Shown here one piece after another: positions 9,759 through 19,696 of a stretch of 64,000 nt of DNA (position 1 is the stretch's first letter; the number at the start of each line of letters is the position of its first letter). The DNA comes from Schistocerca nitens (Eukaryota; Arthropoda; Insecta; Orthoptera; Acrididae), in contig NC_064615.1 in the NCBI RefSeq assembly GCF_023898315.1, forward strand, positions 910,649,655 through 910,713,654. Reading direction: 5' to 3'. A program made the translations under genes and the position numbers. The notes under the pieces were generated by a model that saw nothing but the letters and a program-made list of their open reading frames with translations, had not been told where the DNA came from and searched no databases.

Positions 9759-10050
9759 TGCGCCAGCGTTCCCCGCGTCTCTAGAAAACAGTGCACGACA
9801 CAGTTTCCTGTTGTGCTGCGACTCGCTGCTCATGCATCGCACCTCAAACAACTGCCCCTTTCGACTATAGATTTAACCTCTCAGGCAGCTACCCACGCCC
9901 TGGGGCGGCCGAATTTCTTGTTGCTGATAATGAAATGGTAGTGCAACCTGCGGCGTGCGGAACATGAGTGTAAAGTGATGAGAGCATTGTGATTTCAAAC
10001 ACTGGGTGACGATCATGATTGCAGCAACAGCAAGGCAAAACCTTCAAAAT

Positions 10051-10122
10051 TGCCGTGACCAGGATTCGAACCTGGGTTTTTGCGGCCACAACGCAATGTC
10101 CTAACCACTAGACGATCACGGC
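10051..10122 (-). tRNA. tRNA-His(GTG)
   Basis: Unit 8. Confidence 0.97.
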
Positions 10123-10453
10123 CGCGGAGGCGCCCGGGGAAGCAGTTCTCGCGACTGCACCCGCCCGGTACACAGCAAAGCTCAGCCCACTGCGTCAGAC
10201 GCGATCTCCATTATATGTATACGGGCAAACGAAACGTGCCTGCGCTGTTAGGACACTAACCAGAGTGGGTAGCTGCATTCATCTCCCTGGCAGTGTCTTG
10301 CAGTCCTCCAAGTCTGTTGACCACAGGTGGACAGGTGTCGCATCTCTCTCGCCGTCACTTGTGGCCGTCATTCATACTTAACGTGCTTTTCTGCAAGCGT
10401 CAGTCGAGCAAAGTCGGGACAAGTCGCCTAAGAGGAGCAACAAAATGGTGGAT

Positions 10454-10525
10454 TTCCGGTACCGGGAATCGAACCCGGGCCTCCTGGGTGAGAGCCAGGT
10501 ATCCTAGCCACTAGACGACACCGGA
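10454..10525 (-). tRNA. tRNA-Glu(CTC)
   Basis: Unit 8, short flank. Confidence 0.97.
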
Positions 10526-10799
10526 TAACGACACACGCACTCCTCCAACAAACACGGTGAGCGTCCACCCGCTACTTGACGACAACTGCAAAAATTAACG
10601 CTTCCACTTCGTAAAACGGCATGCTCTGGACGTATCTCGTGGAGACGAACGCCAGCAATCATGAGACCAAACTGCGCCGGTGAATCCTGTTGTTACACCG
10701 CGCACTGTGCTACGACAGTTTAAGAGAGCGACGCTCACGCTTTGCTGCGCTATTTCCTTCGCGGGAAATCAGTGCTCCTGTTTTCGAGACAGAAAACGT

Positions 10800-10881
10800 T
10801 GGCAGCGGTGGGATTCGAACCCACGCCTCCGAAGAGACTGGTGCCTGAAACCAGCGCCTTAGACCGCTCGGCCACGCTACC
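10800..10881 (-). tRNA. tRNA-Leu(CAG)
   Basis: Unit 8, only CAG copy; its 5' spacer has a private change (ttcgacc for ttctacc). Confidence 0.97.
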
Positions 10882-10961
10882 TACGCGACGCGGCCGCCGC
10901 AGGAGCTGCGTTCGACCCCACGAGAACACAGCGCAATGGCACAAAAACGAGAAGTAAAAAT

Positions 10962-11043
10962 TGGCAGCGGTGGGATTCGAACCCACGCCTCCGAAGAGAC
11001 TGGTGCCTTAAACCAGCGCCTTAGACCGCTCGGCCACGCTACC
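10962..11043 (-). tRNA. tRNA-Leu(AAG)
   Basis: Unit 8. Confidence 0.97.
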
Positions 11044-11335
11044 TGCGCCAGCGTTCCCCGCGTCTCTAGAAAACAGTGCACGACACAGTTTCCTGTTGTG
11101 CTGCGACTCGCTGCTCATGCATCGCACCTCAAACAACTGCCCCTTTCGACTATAGATTTAACCTCTCAGGCAGCTACCCACGCCCTGGGGCGGCCGAATT
11201 TCTTGTTGCTGATAATGAAATGGTAGTGCAACCTGCGGCGTGCGGAACATGAGTGTAAAGTGATGAGAGCATTGTGATTTCAAACACTGGGTGACGATCA
11301 TGATTGCAGCAACAGCAAGGCAAAACCTTCAAAAT

Positions 11336-11407
11336 TGCCGTGACCAGGATTCGAACCTGGGTTTTTGCGGCCACAACGCAATGTCCTAACCACTAGACGA
11401 TCACGGC
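11336..11407 (-). tRNA. tRNA-His(GTG)
   Basis: Unit 9. Confidence 0.97.
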
Positions 11408-11738
11408 CGCGGAGGCGCCCGGGGAAGCAGTTCTCGCGACTGCACCCGCCCGGTACACAGCAAAGCTCAGCCCACTGCGTCAGACGCGATCTCCATTATA
11501 TGTATACGGGCAAACGAAACGTGCCTGCGCTGTTAGGACACTAACCAGAGTGGGTAGCTGCATTCATCTCCCTGGCAGTGTCTTGCAGTCCTCCAAGTCT
11601 GTTGACCACAGGTGGACAGGTGTCGCATCTCTCTCGCCGTCACTTGTGGCCGTCATTCATACTTAACGTGCTTTTCTGCAAGCGTCAGTCGAGCAAAGTC
11701 GGGACAAGTCGCCTAAGAGGAGCAACAAAATGGTGGAT

Positions 11739-11810
11739 TTCCGGTACCGGGAATCGAACCCGGGCCTCCTGGGTGAGAGCCAGGTATCCTAGCCACTAGA
11801 CGACACCGGA
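11739..11810 (-). tRNA. tRNA-Glu(CTC)
   Basis: Unit 9, short flank. Confidence 0.97.
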
Positions 11811-12084
11811 TAACGACACACGCACTCCTCCAACAAACACGGTGAGCGTCCACCCGCTACTTGACGACAACTGCAAAAATTAACGCTTCCACTTCGTAGA
11901 ACGGCATGCTCTGGACGTATCTCGTGGAGACGAACGCCAGCAATCATGAGACCAAACTGCGCCGGTGAATCCTGTTGTTACACCGCGCACTGTGCTACGA
12001 CAGTTTAAGAGAGCGACGCTCACGCTTTGCTGCGCTATTTCCTTCGCGGGAAATCAGTGCTCCTGTTTTCGAGACAGAAAACGT

Positions 12085-12166
12085 TGGCAGCGGTGGGATT
12101 CGAACCCACGCCTCCGAAGAGACTGGTGCCTGAAACCAGCGCCTTAGACCGCTCGGCCACGCTACC
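12085..12166 (-). tRNA. tRNA-Leu(CAG)
   Basis: Unit 9, first Leu. Confidence 0.97.
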
Positions 12167-12246
12167 TACGCGACGCGGCCGCCGCAGGAGCTGCGTTCTA
12201 CCCCACGAGAACACAGCGCAATGGCACAAAAACGAGAAGTAAAAAT

Positions 12247-12328
12247 TGGCAGCGGTGGGATTCGAACCCACGCCTCCGAAGAGACTGGTGCCTGAAACCA
12301 GCGCCTTAGACCGCTCGGCCACGCTACC
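12247..12328 (-). tRNA. tRNA-Leu(CAG)
   Basis: Unit 9, second Leu. Confidence 0.97.
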
Positions 12329-12408
12329 TACGCGACGCGGCCGCCGCAGGAGCTGCGTTCTACCCCACGAGAACACAGCGCAATGGCACAAAAACGAGAA
12401 GTAAAAAT

Positions 12409-12490
12409 TGGCAGCGGTGGGATTCGAACCCACGCCTCCGAAGAGACTGGTGCCTTAAACCAGCGCCTTAGACCGCTCGGCCACGCTACC
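12409..12490 (-). tRNA. tRNA-Leu(AAG)
   Basis: Unit 9. Confidence 0.97.
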
Positions 12491-12782
12491 TGCGCCAGCG
12501 TTCCCCGCGTCTCTAGAAAACAGTGCACGACACAGTTTCCTGTTGTGCTGCGACTCGCTGCTCATGCATCGCACCTCAAACAACTGCCCCTTTCGACTAT
12601 AGATTTAACCTCTCAGGCAGCTACCCACGCCCTGGGGCGGCCGAATTTCTTGTTGCTGATAATGAAATGGTAGTGCAACCTGCGGCGTGCGGAACATGAG
12701 TGTAAAGTGATGAGAGCATTGTGATTTCAAACACTGGGTGACGATCATGATTGCAGCAACAGCAAGGCAAAACCTTCAAAAT

Positions 12783-12854
12783 TGCCGTGACCAGGATTCG
12801 AACCTGGGTTTTTGCGGCCACAACGCAATGTCCTAACCACTAGACGATCACGGC
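12783..12854 (-). tRNA. tRNA-His(GTG)
   Basis: Unit 10. Confidence 0.97.
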
Positions 12855-13185
12855 CGCGGAGGCGCCCGGGGAAGCAGTTCTCGCGACTGCACCCGCCCGG
12901 TACACAGCAAAGCTCAGCCCACTGCGTCAGACGCGATCTCCATTATATGTATACGGGCAAACGAAACGTGCCTGCGCTGTTAGGACACTAACCAGAGTGG
13001 GTAGCTGCATTCATCTCCCTGGCAGTGTCTTGCAGTCCTCCAAGTCTGTTGACCACAGGTGGACAGGTGTCGCATCTCTCTCGCCGTCACTTGTGGCCGT
13101 CATTCATACTTAACGTGCTTTTCTGCAAGCGTCAGTCGAGCAAAGTCGGGACAAGTCGCCTAAGAGGAGCAACAAAATGGTGGAT

Positions 13186-13257
13186 TTCCGGTACCGGGAA
13201 TCGAACCCGGGCCTCCTGGGTGAGAGCCAGGTATCCTAGCCACTAGACGACACCGGA
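13186..13257 (-). tRNA. tRNA-Glu(CTC)
   Basis: Unit 10, short flank. Confidence 0.97.
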
Positions 13258-13531
13258 TAACGACACACGCACTCCTCCAACAAACACGGTGAGCGTCCAC
13301 CCGCTACTTGACGACAACTGCAAAAATTAACGCTTCCACTTCGTAGAACGGCATGCTCTGGACGTATCTCGTGGAGACGAACGCCAGCAATCATGAGACC
13401 AAACTGCGCCGGTGAATCCTGTTGTTACACCGCGCACTGTGCTACGACAGTTTAAGAGAGCGACGCTCACGCTTTGCTGCGCTATTTCCTTCGCGGGAAA
13501 TCAGTGCTCCTGTTTTCGAGACAGAAAACGT

Positions 13532-13613
13532 TGGCAGCGGTGGGATTCGAACCCACGCCTCCGAAGAGACTGGTGCCTGAAACCAGCGCCTTAGACCGCT
13601 CGGCCACGCTACC
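13532..13613 (-). tRNA. tRNA-Leu(CAG)
   Basis: Unit 10, first Leu. Confidence 0.97.
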
Positions 13614-13693
13614 TACGCGACGCGGCCGCCGCAGGAGCTGCGTTCTACCCCACGAGAACACAGCGCAATGGCACAAAAACGAGAAGTAAAAAT

Positions 13694-13775
13694 TGGCAGC
13701 GGTGGGATTCGAACCCACGCCTCCGAAGAGACTGGTGCCTGAAACCAGCGCCTTAGACCGCTCGGCCACGCTACC
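13694..13775 (-). tRNA. tRNA-Leu(CAG)
   Basis: Unit 10, second Leu. Confidence 0.97.
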
Positions 13776-13855
13776 TACGCGACGCGGCCGCCGCAGGAGC
13801 TGCGTTCTACCCCACGAGAACACAGCGCAATGGCACAAAAACGAGAAGTAAAAAT

Positions 13856-13937
13856 TGGCAGCGGTGGGATTCGAACCCACGCCTCCGAAGAGACTGGTGC
13901 CTTAAACCAGCGCCTTAGACCGCTCGGCCACGCTACC
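13856..13937 (-). tRNA. tRNA-Leu(AAG)
   Basis: Unit 10. Confidence 0.97.
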
Positions 13938-14229
13938 TGCGCCAGCGTTCCCCGCGTCTCTAGAAAACAGTGCACGACACAGTTTCCTGTTGTGCTGCGA
14001 CTCGCTGCTCATGCATCGCACCTCAAACAACTGCCCCTTTCGACTATAGATTTAACCTCTCAGGCAGCTACCCACGCCCTGGGGCGGCCGAATTTCTTGT
14101 TGCTGATAATGAAATGGTAGTGCAACCTGCGGCGTGCGGAACATGAGTGTAAAGTGATGAGAGCATTGTGATTTCAAACACTGGGTGACGATCATGATTG
14201 CAGCAACAGCAAGGCAAAACCTTCAAAAT

Positions 14230-14301
14230 TGCCGTGACCAGGATTCGAACCTGGGTTTTTGCGGCCACAACGCAATGTCCTAACCACTAGACGATCACGG
14301 C
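14230..14301 (-). tRNA. tRNA-His(GTG)
   Basis: Unit 11. Confidence 0.97.
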
Positions 14302-14643
14302 CGCGGAGGCGCCCGGGGAAGCAGTTCTCGCGACTGCACCCGCCCGGTACACAGCAAAGCTCAGCCCACTGCGTCAGACGCGATCTCCATTATATGTATA
14401 CGGGCAAACGAAACGTGCCTGCGCTGTTAGGACACTAACCAGAGTGGGTAGCTGCATTCATCTCCCTGGCAGTGTCTTGCAGTCCTCCAAGTCTGTTGAC
14501 CACAGGTGGACAGGTGTCGCATCTCTCTCGCCGTCACTTGTGGCCGTCATTCATACTTAACGTGCTTTTCTGCAAGCGTCAGCGTAGCGTCAGTCGAGCA
14601 AAGTCGGGACAAGTCGCCTAAGAGGAGCAACAAAATGGTGGAT

Positions 14644-14715
14644 TTCCGGTACCGGGAATCGAACCCGGGCCTCCTGGGTGAGAGCCAGGTATCCTAGCCA
14701 CTAGACGACACCGGA
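14644..14715 (-). tRNA. tRNA-Glu(CTC)
   Basis: Unit 11, long flank. Confidence 0.97.
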
Positions 14716-14989
14716 TAACGACACACGCACTCCTCCAACAAACACGGTGAGCGTCCACCCGCTACTTGACGACAACTGCAAAAATTAACGCTTCCACTTC
14801 GTAGAACGGCATGCTCTGGACGTATCTCGTGGAGACGAACGCCAGCAATCATGAGACCAAACTGCGCCGGTGAATCCTGTTGTTACACCGCGCACTGTGC
14901 TACGACAGTTTAAGAGAGCGACGCTCACGCTTTGCTGCGCTATTTCCTTCGCGGGAAATCAGTGCTCCTGTTTTCGAGACAGAAAACGT

Positions 14990-15071
14990 TGGCAGCGGTG
15001 GGATTCGAACCCACGCCTCCGAAGAGACTGGTGCCTGAAACCAGCGCCTTAGACCGCTCGGCCACGCTACC
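14990..15071 (-). tRNA. tRNA-Leu(CAG)
   Basis: Unit 11, first Leu. Confidence 0.97.
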
Positions 15072-15151
15072 TACGCGACGCGGCCGCCGCAGGAGCTGCG
15101 TTCTACCCCACGAGAACACAGCGCAATGGCACAAAAACGAGAAGTAAAAAT

Positions 15152-15233
15152 TGGCAGCGGTGGGATTCGAACCCACGCCTCCGAAGAGACTGGTGCCTGA
15201 AACCAGCGCCTTAGACCGCTCGGCCACGCTACC
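15152..15233 (-). tRNA. tRNA-Leu(CAG)
   Basis: Unit 11, second Leu. Confidence 0.97.
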
Positions 15234-15313
15234 TACGCGACGCGGCCGCCGCAGGAGCTGCGTTCTACCCCACGAGAACACAGCGCAATGGCACAAAAAC
15301 GAGAAGTAAAAAT

Positions 15314-15395
15314 TGGCAGCGGTGGGATTCGAACCCACGCCTCCGAAGAGACTGGTGCCTTAAACCAGCGCCTTAGACCGCTCGGCCACGCTACC
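15314..15395 (-). tRNA. tRNA-Leu(AAG)
   Basis: Unit 11. Confidence 0.97.
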
Positions 15396-15687
15396 TGCGC
15401 CAGCGTTCCCCGCGTCTCTAGAAAACAGTGCACGACACAGTTTCCTGTTGTGCTGCGACTCGCTGCTCATGCATCGCACCTCAAACAACTGCCCCTTTCG
15501 ACTATATATTTAACCTCTCAGGCAGCTACCCACGCCCTGGGGCGGCCGAATTTCTTGTTGCTGATAATGAAATGGTAGTGCAACCTGCGGCGTGCGGAAC
15601 ATGAGTGTAAAGTGATGAGAGCATTGTGATTTCAAACACTGGGTGACGATCATGATTGCAGCAACAGCAAGGCAAAACCTTCAAAAT

Positions 15688-15759
15688 TGCCGTGACCAGG
15701 ATTCGAACCTGGGTTTTTGCGGCCACAACGCAATGTCCTAACCACTAGACGATCACGGC
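15688..15759 (-). tRNA. tRNA-His(GTG)
   Basis: Unit 12. Confidence 0.97.
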
Positions 15760-16101
15760 CGCGGAGGCGCCCGGGGAAGCAGTTCTCGCGACTGCACCCG
15801 CCCGGTACACAGCAAAGCTCAGCCCACTGCGTCAGACGCGATCTCCATTATATGTATACGGGCAAACGAAACGTGCCTGCGCTGTTAGGACACTAACCAG
15901 AGTGGGTAGCTGCATTCATCTCCCTGGCAGTGTCTTGCAGTCCTCCAAGTCTGTTGACCACAGGTGGACAGGTGTCGCATCTCTCTCGCCGTCACTTGTG
16001 GCCGTCATTCATACTTAACGTGCTTTTCTGCAAGCGTCAGCGTAGCGTCAGTCGAGCAAAGTCGGGACAAGTCGCCTAAGAGGAGCAACAAAATGGTGGA
16101 T

Positions 16102-16173
16102 TTCCGGTACCGGGAATCGAACCCGGGCCTCCTGGGTGAGAGCCAGGTATCCTAGCCACTAGACGACACCGGA
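16102..16173 (-). tRNA. tRNA-Glu(CTC)
   Basis: Unit 12, long flank. Confidence 0.97.
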
Positions 16174-16447
16174 TAACGACACACGCACTCCTCCAACAAA
16201 CACGGTGAGCGTCCACCCGCTACTTGACGACAACTGCAAAAATTAACGCTTCCACTTCGTAGAACGGCATGCTCTGGACGTATCTCGTGGAGACGAACGC
16301 CAGCAATCATGAGACCAAACTGCGCCGGTGAATCCTGTTGTTACACCGCGCACTGTGCTACGACAGTTTAAGAGAGCGACGCTCACGCTTTGCTGCGCTA
16401 TTTCCTTCGCGGGAAATCAGTGCTCCTGTTTTCGAGACAGAAAACGT

Positions 16448-16529
16448 TGGCAGCGGTGGGATTCGAACCCACGCCTCCGAAGAGACTGGTGCCTGAAACC
16501 AGCGCCTTAGACCGCTCGGCCACGCTACC
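16448..16529 (-). tRNA. tRNA-Leu(CAG)
   Basis: Unit 12, first Leu. Confidence 0.97.
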
Positions 16530-16609
16530 TACGCGACGCGGCCGCCGCAGGAGCTGCGTTCTACCCCACGAGAACACAGCGCAATGGCACAAAAACGAGA
16601 AGTAAAAAT

Positions 16610-16691
16610 TGGCAGCGGTGGGATTCGAACCCACGCCTCCGAAGAGACTGGTGCCTGAAACCAGCGCCTTAGACCGCTCGGCCACGCTACC
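16610..16691 (-). tRNA. tRNA-Leu(CAG)
   Basis: Unit 12, second Leu. Confidence 0.97.
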
Positions 16692-16771
16692 TACGCGACG
16701 CGGCCGCCGCAGGAGCTGCGTTCTACCCCACGAGAACACAGCGCAATGGCACAAAAACGAGAAGTAAAAAT

Positions 16772-16853
16772 TGGCAGCGGTGGGATTCGAACCCACGCCT
16801 CCGAAGAGACTGGTGCCTTAAACCAGCGCCTTAGACCGCTCGGCCACGCTACC
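16772..16853 (-). tRNA. tRNA-Leu(AAG)
   Basis: Unit 12. Confidence 0.97.
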
Positions 16854-17145
16854 TGCGCCAGCGTTCCCCGCGTCTCTAGAAAACAGTGCACGACACAGTT
16901 TCCTGTTGTGCTGCGACTCGCTGCTCATGCATCGCACCTCAAACAACTGCCCCTTTCGACTATATATTTAACCTCTCAGGCAGCTACCCACGCCCTGGGG
17001 CGGCCGAATTTCTTGTTGCTGATAATGAAATGGTAGTGCAACCTGCGGCGTGCGGAACATGAGTGTAAAGTGATGAGAGCATTGTGATTTCAAACACTGG
17101 GTGACGATCATGATTGCAGCAACAGCAAGGCAAAACCTTCAAAAT

Positions 17146-17217
17146 TGCCGTGACCAGGATTCGAACCTGGGTTTTTGCGGCCACAACGCAATGTCCTAAC
17201 CACTAGACGATCACGGC
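17146..17217 (-). tRNA. tRNA-His(GTG)
   Basis: Unit 13. Confidence 0.97.
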
Positions 17218-17559
17218 CGCGGAGGCGCCCGGGGAAGCAGTTCTCGCGACTGCACCCGCCCGGTACACAGCAAAGCTCAGCCCACTGCGTCAGACGCGAT
17301 CTCCATTATATGTATACGGGCAAACGAAACGTGCCTGCGCTGTTAGGACACTAACCAGAGTGGGTAGCTGCATTCATCTCCCTGGCAGTGTCTTGCAGTC
17401 CTCCAAGTCTGTTGACCACAGGTGGACAGGTGTCGCATCTCTCTCGCCGTCACTTGTGGCCGTCATTCATACTTAACGTGCTTTTCTGCAAGCGTCAGCG
17501 TAGCGTCAGTCGAGCAAAGTCGGGACAAGTCGCCTAAGAGGAGCAACAAAATGGTGGAT

Positions 17560-17631
17560 TTCCGGTACCGGGAATCGAACCCGGGCCTCCTGGGTGAGAG
17601 CCAGGTATCCTAGCCACTAGACGACACCGGA
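17560..17631 (-). tRNA. tRNA-Glu(CTC)
   Basis: Unit 13, long flank. Confidence 0.97.
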
Positions 17632-17905
17632 TAACGACACACGCACTCCTCCAACAAACACGGTGAGCGTCCACCCGCTACTTGACGACAACTGCAAAAA
17701 TTAACGCTTCCACTTCGTAGAACGGCATGCTCTGGACGTATCTCGTGGAGACGAACGCCAGCAATCATGAGACCAAACTGCGCCGGTGAATCCTGTTGTT
17801 ACACCGCGCACTGTGCTACGACAGTTTAAGAGAGCGACGCTCACGCTTTGCTGCGCTATTTCCTTCGCGGGAAATCAGTGCTCCTGTTTTCGAGACAGAA
17901 AACGT

Positions 17906-17987
17906 TGGCAGCGGTGGGATTCGAACCCACGCCTCCGAAGAGACTGGTGCCTGAAACCAGCGCCTTAGACCGCTCGGCCACGCTACC
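17906..17987 (-). tRNA. tRNA-Leu(CAG)
   Basis: Unit 13, only CAG copy. Confidence 0.97.
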
Positions 17988-18067
17988 TACGCGACGCGGC
18001 CGCCGCAGGAGCTGCGTTCTACCCCACGAGAACACAGCGCAATGGCACAAAAACGAGAAGTAAAAAT

Positions 18068-18149
18068 TGGCAGCGGTGGGATTCGAACCCACGCCTCCGA
18101 AGAGACTGGTGCCTTAAACCAGCGCCTTAGACCGCTCGGCCACGCTACC
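18068..18149 (-). tRNA. tRNA-Leu(AAG)
   Basis: Unit 13. Confidence 0.97.
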
Positions 18150-18441
18150 TGCGCCAGCGTTCCCCGCGTCTCTAGAAAACAGTGCACGACACAGTTTCCT
18201 GTTGTGCTGCGACTCGCTGCTCATGCATCGCACCTCAAACAACTGCCCCTTTCGACTATAGATTTAACCTCTCAGGCAGCTACCCACGCCCTGGGGCGGC
18301 CGAATTTCTTGTTGCTGATAATGAAATGGTAGTGCAACCTGCGGCGTGCGGAACATGAGTGTAAAGTGATGAGAGCATTGTGATTTCAAACACTGGGTGA
18401 CGATCATGATTGCAGCAACAGCAAGGCAAAACCTTCAAAAT

Positions 18442-18513
18442 TGCCGTGACCAGGATTCGAACCTGGGTTTTTGCGGCCACAACGCAATGTCCTAACCACT
18501 AGACGATCACGGC
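18442..18513 (-). tRNA. tRNA-His(GTG)
   Basis: Unit 14. Confidence 0.97.
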
Positions 18514-18844
18514 CGCGGAGGCGCCCGGGGAAGCAGTTCTCGCGACTGCACCCGCCCGGTACACAGCAAAGCTCAGCCCACTGCGTCAGACGCGATCTCC
18601 ATTATATGTATACGGGCAAACGAAACGTGCCTGCGCTGTTAGGACACTAACCAGAGTGGGTAGCTGCATTCATCTCCCTGGCAGTGTCTTGCAGTCCTCC
18701 AAGTCTGTTGACCACAGGTGGACAGGTGTCGCATCTCTCTCGCCGTCACTTGTGGCCGTCATTCATACTTAACGTGCTTTTCTGCAAGCGTCAGTCGAGC
18801 AAAGTCGGGACAAGTCGCCTAAGAGGAGCAACAAAATGGTGGAT

Positions 18845-18916
18845 TTCCGGTACCGGGAATCGAACCCGGGCCTCCTGGGTGAGAGCCAGGTATCCTAGCC
18901 ACTAGACGACACCGGA
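18845..18916 (-). tRNA. tRNA-Glu(CTC)
   Basis: Unit 14, short flank. Confidence 0.97.
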
Positions 18917-19190
18917 TAACGACACACGCACTCCTCCAACAAACACGGTGAGCGTCCACCCGCTACTTGACGACAACTGCAAAAATTAACGCTTCCACTT
19001 CGTAGAACGGCATGCTCTGGACGTATCTCGTGGAGACGAACGCCAGCAATCATGAGACCAAACTGCGCCGGTGAATCCTGTTGTTACACCGCGCACTGTG
19101 CTACGACAGTTTAAGAGAGCGACGCTCACGCTTTGCTGCGCTATTTCCTTCGCGGGAAATCAGTGCTCCTGTTTTCGAGACAGAAAACGT

Positions 19191-19259
19191 TGGCAGCGGT
19201 GGGATTCGAACCCACGCCTCCGAAGAGACTGGTGCCTGAAACCAGCGCCTTAGACCGCT
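19191..19259 (-). pseudogene. tRNA-Leu(CAG), 5' end removed by the LINE
   Basis: Unit 14. The last 69 of 82 nt are intact (D-arm remainder, CAG anticodon, variable arm, T arm, discriminator). The first 13 nt (GGTAGCGTGGCCG) are replaced by the A tail of the LINE, so the 5' acceptor strand and half of the A box are lost and the gene should not be transcribed or folded normally. The break falls between TGGCCG and AGCGG. Confidence 0.95.
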
Positions 19260-19269
19260 TTTTTTTTTT

Positions 19270-19300
<31 letters not shown>

Positions 19301-19440
19301 TATTCTTTTTTTTTTTTTTTTTTCCTTAACCACTTTTTTTTTTTTTTTTTTTTTTTGTTGTTTTCCTTATCCATTTGTTTTATATATATTTAACTCCTTA
19401 ACCACTTTTTTTAAATTTTTTTTTTTTTTTTTTTTTTTGA
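19260..19440 (-). other. interrupted A-rich 3' tail of the LINE with tRNA D-arm-like inserts
   Basis: Long T runs on the plus strand (A on the element strand) are broken by CCTTAACCACT at 19324-19334 and 19396-19406 and by CCTTATCCAT at 19365-19374. On the element strand the first two read AGTGGTTAAGG directly after a run of A. The true flank reads AGCGGTCTAAGG directly after the last run of A. Homopolymer lengths here may be unreliable in the assembly. Confidence 0.75.
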
Positions 19441-19696
19441 TTTTTTGGAAAATCAACAAACTAAAAAAAAAACTCTTCTTTGCTGGTCTCTCATAGCTTC
19501 TGGAGAAAATTAGAAAAAAATGGCTCCGTTGCAAACACAAGTATTGTTCTCAGTTTCCGGTGTCCTGGAGTGGAGGCTGTGAGTGGCGGTAGATGGGGGG
19601 GTGTGGGAGGCAGGACACGAGACAGAAGCAGTGGGGCCTCTTCGCGGCACTACTCGAGTCCCGCGGCCTGTGCCCACCCCCTTAGACTCATATATC
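19441..19696 (-). other. 3' UTR of the LINE
   Basis: Non-coding stretch between the ORF2 stop and the A-rich tail, with a G-rich patch on the plus strand at about 19580-19615. I see no known RNA structure or SINE-like tail in it. In this class of elements the 3' UTR is the likely site recognised by the reverse transcriptase. Confidence 0.6.

Larger units (their letters stand above)
1..19259 (-). repeat. tandem tRNA array, units 1-14
   Basis: Head-to-tail repeat of His-Glu-Leu(CAG)n-Leu(AAG). Distances between successive His genes are 1447, 1458, 1447, 1458, 1447, 1447, 1296, 1285, 1447, 1447, 1458, 1458 and 1296 bp. Copies are nearly identical, with only scattered single-base differences and small indels. 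Two Glu-flank variants occur: a long form carrying 11 extra bases 3' of Glu (on the minus strand) and a short form. In this block units 2, 4, 6, 7, 11, 12 and 13 are long; units 1, 3, 5, 8, 9, 10 and 14 are short. Unit 6 also lacks 11 bp just 5' of its His gene, near 7387. The block ends inside a tRNA-Leu(CAG) where the LINE begins. Confidence 0.98.

Noticed and set aside
19133-19393. Phenylalanine-rich frame across the T runs
   Set aside because: It is the translation of the LINE tail on the wrong strand.
19324-19406. Telomere-like repeat (CCTTAACC resembling insect CCTAA)
   Set aside because: Only two exact copies, not tandem and with the wrong sequence; the match to a tRNA D-arm is better and fits the insertion site.
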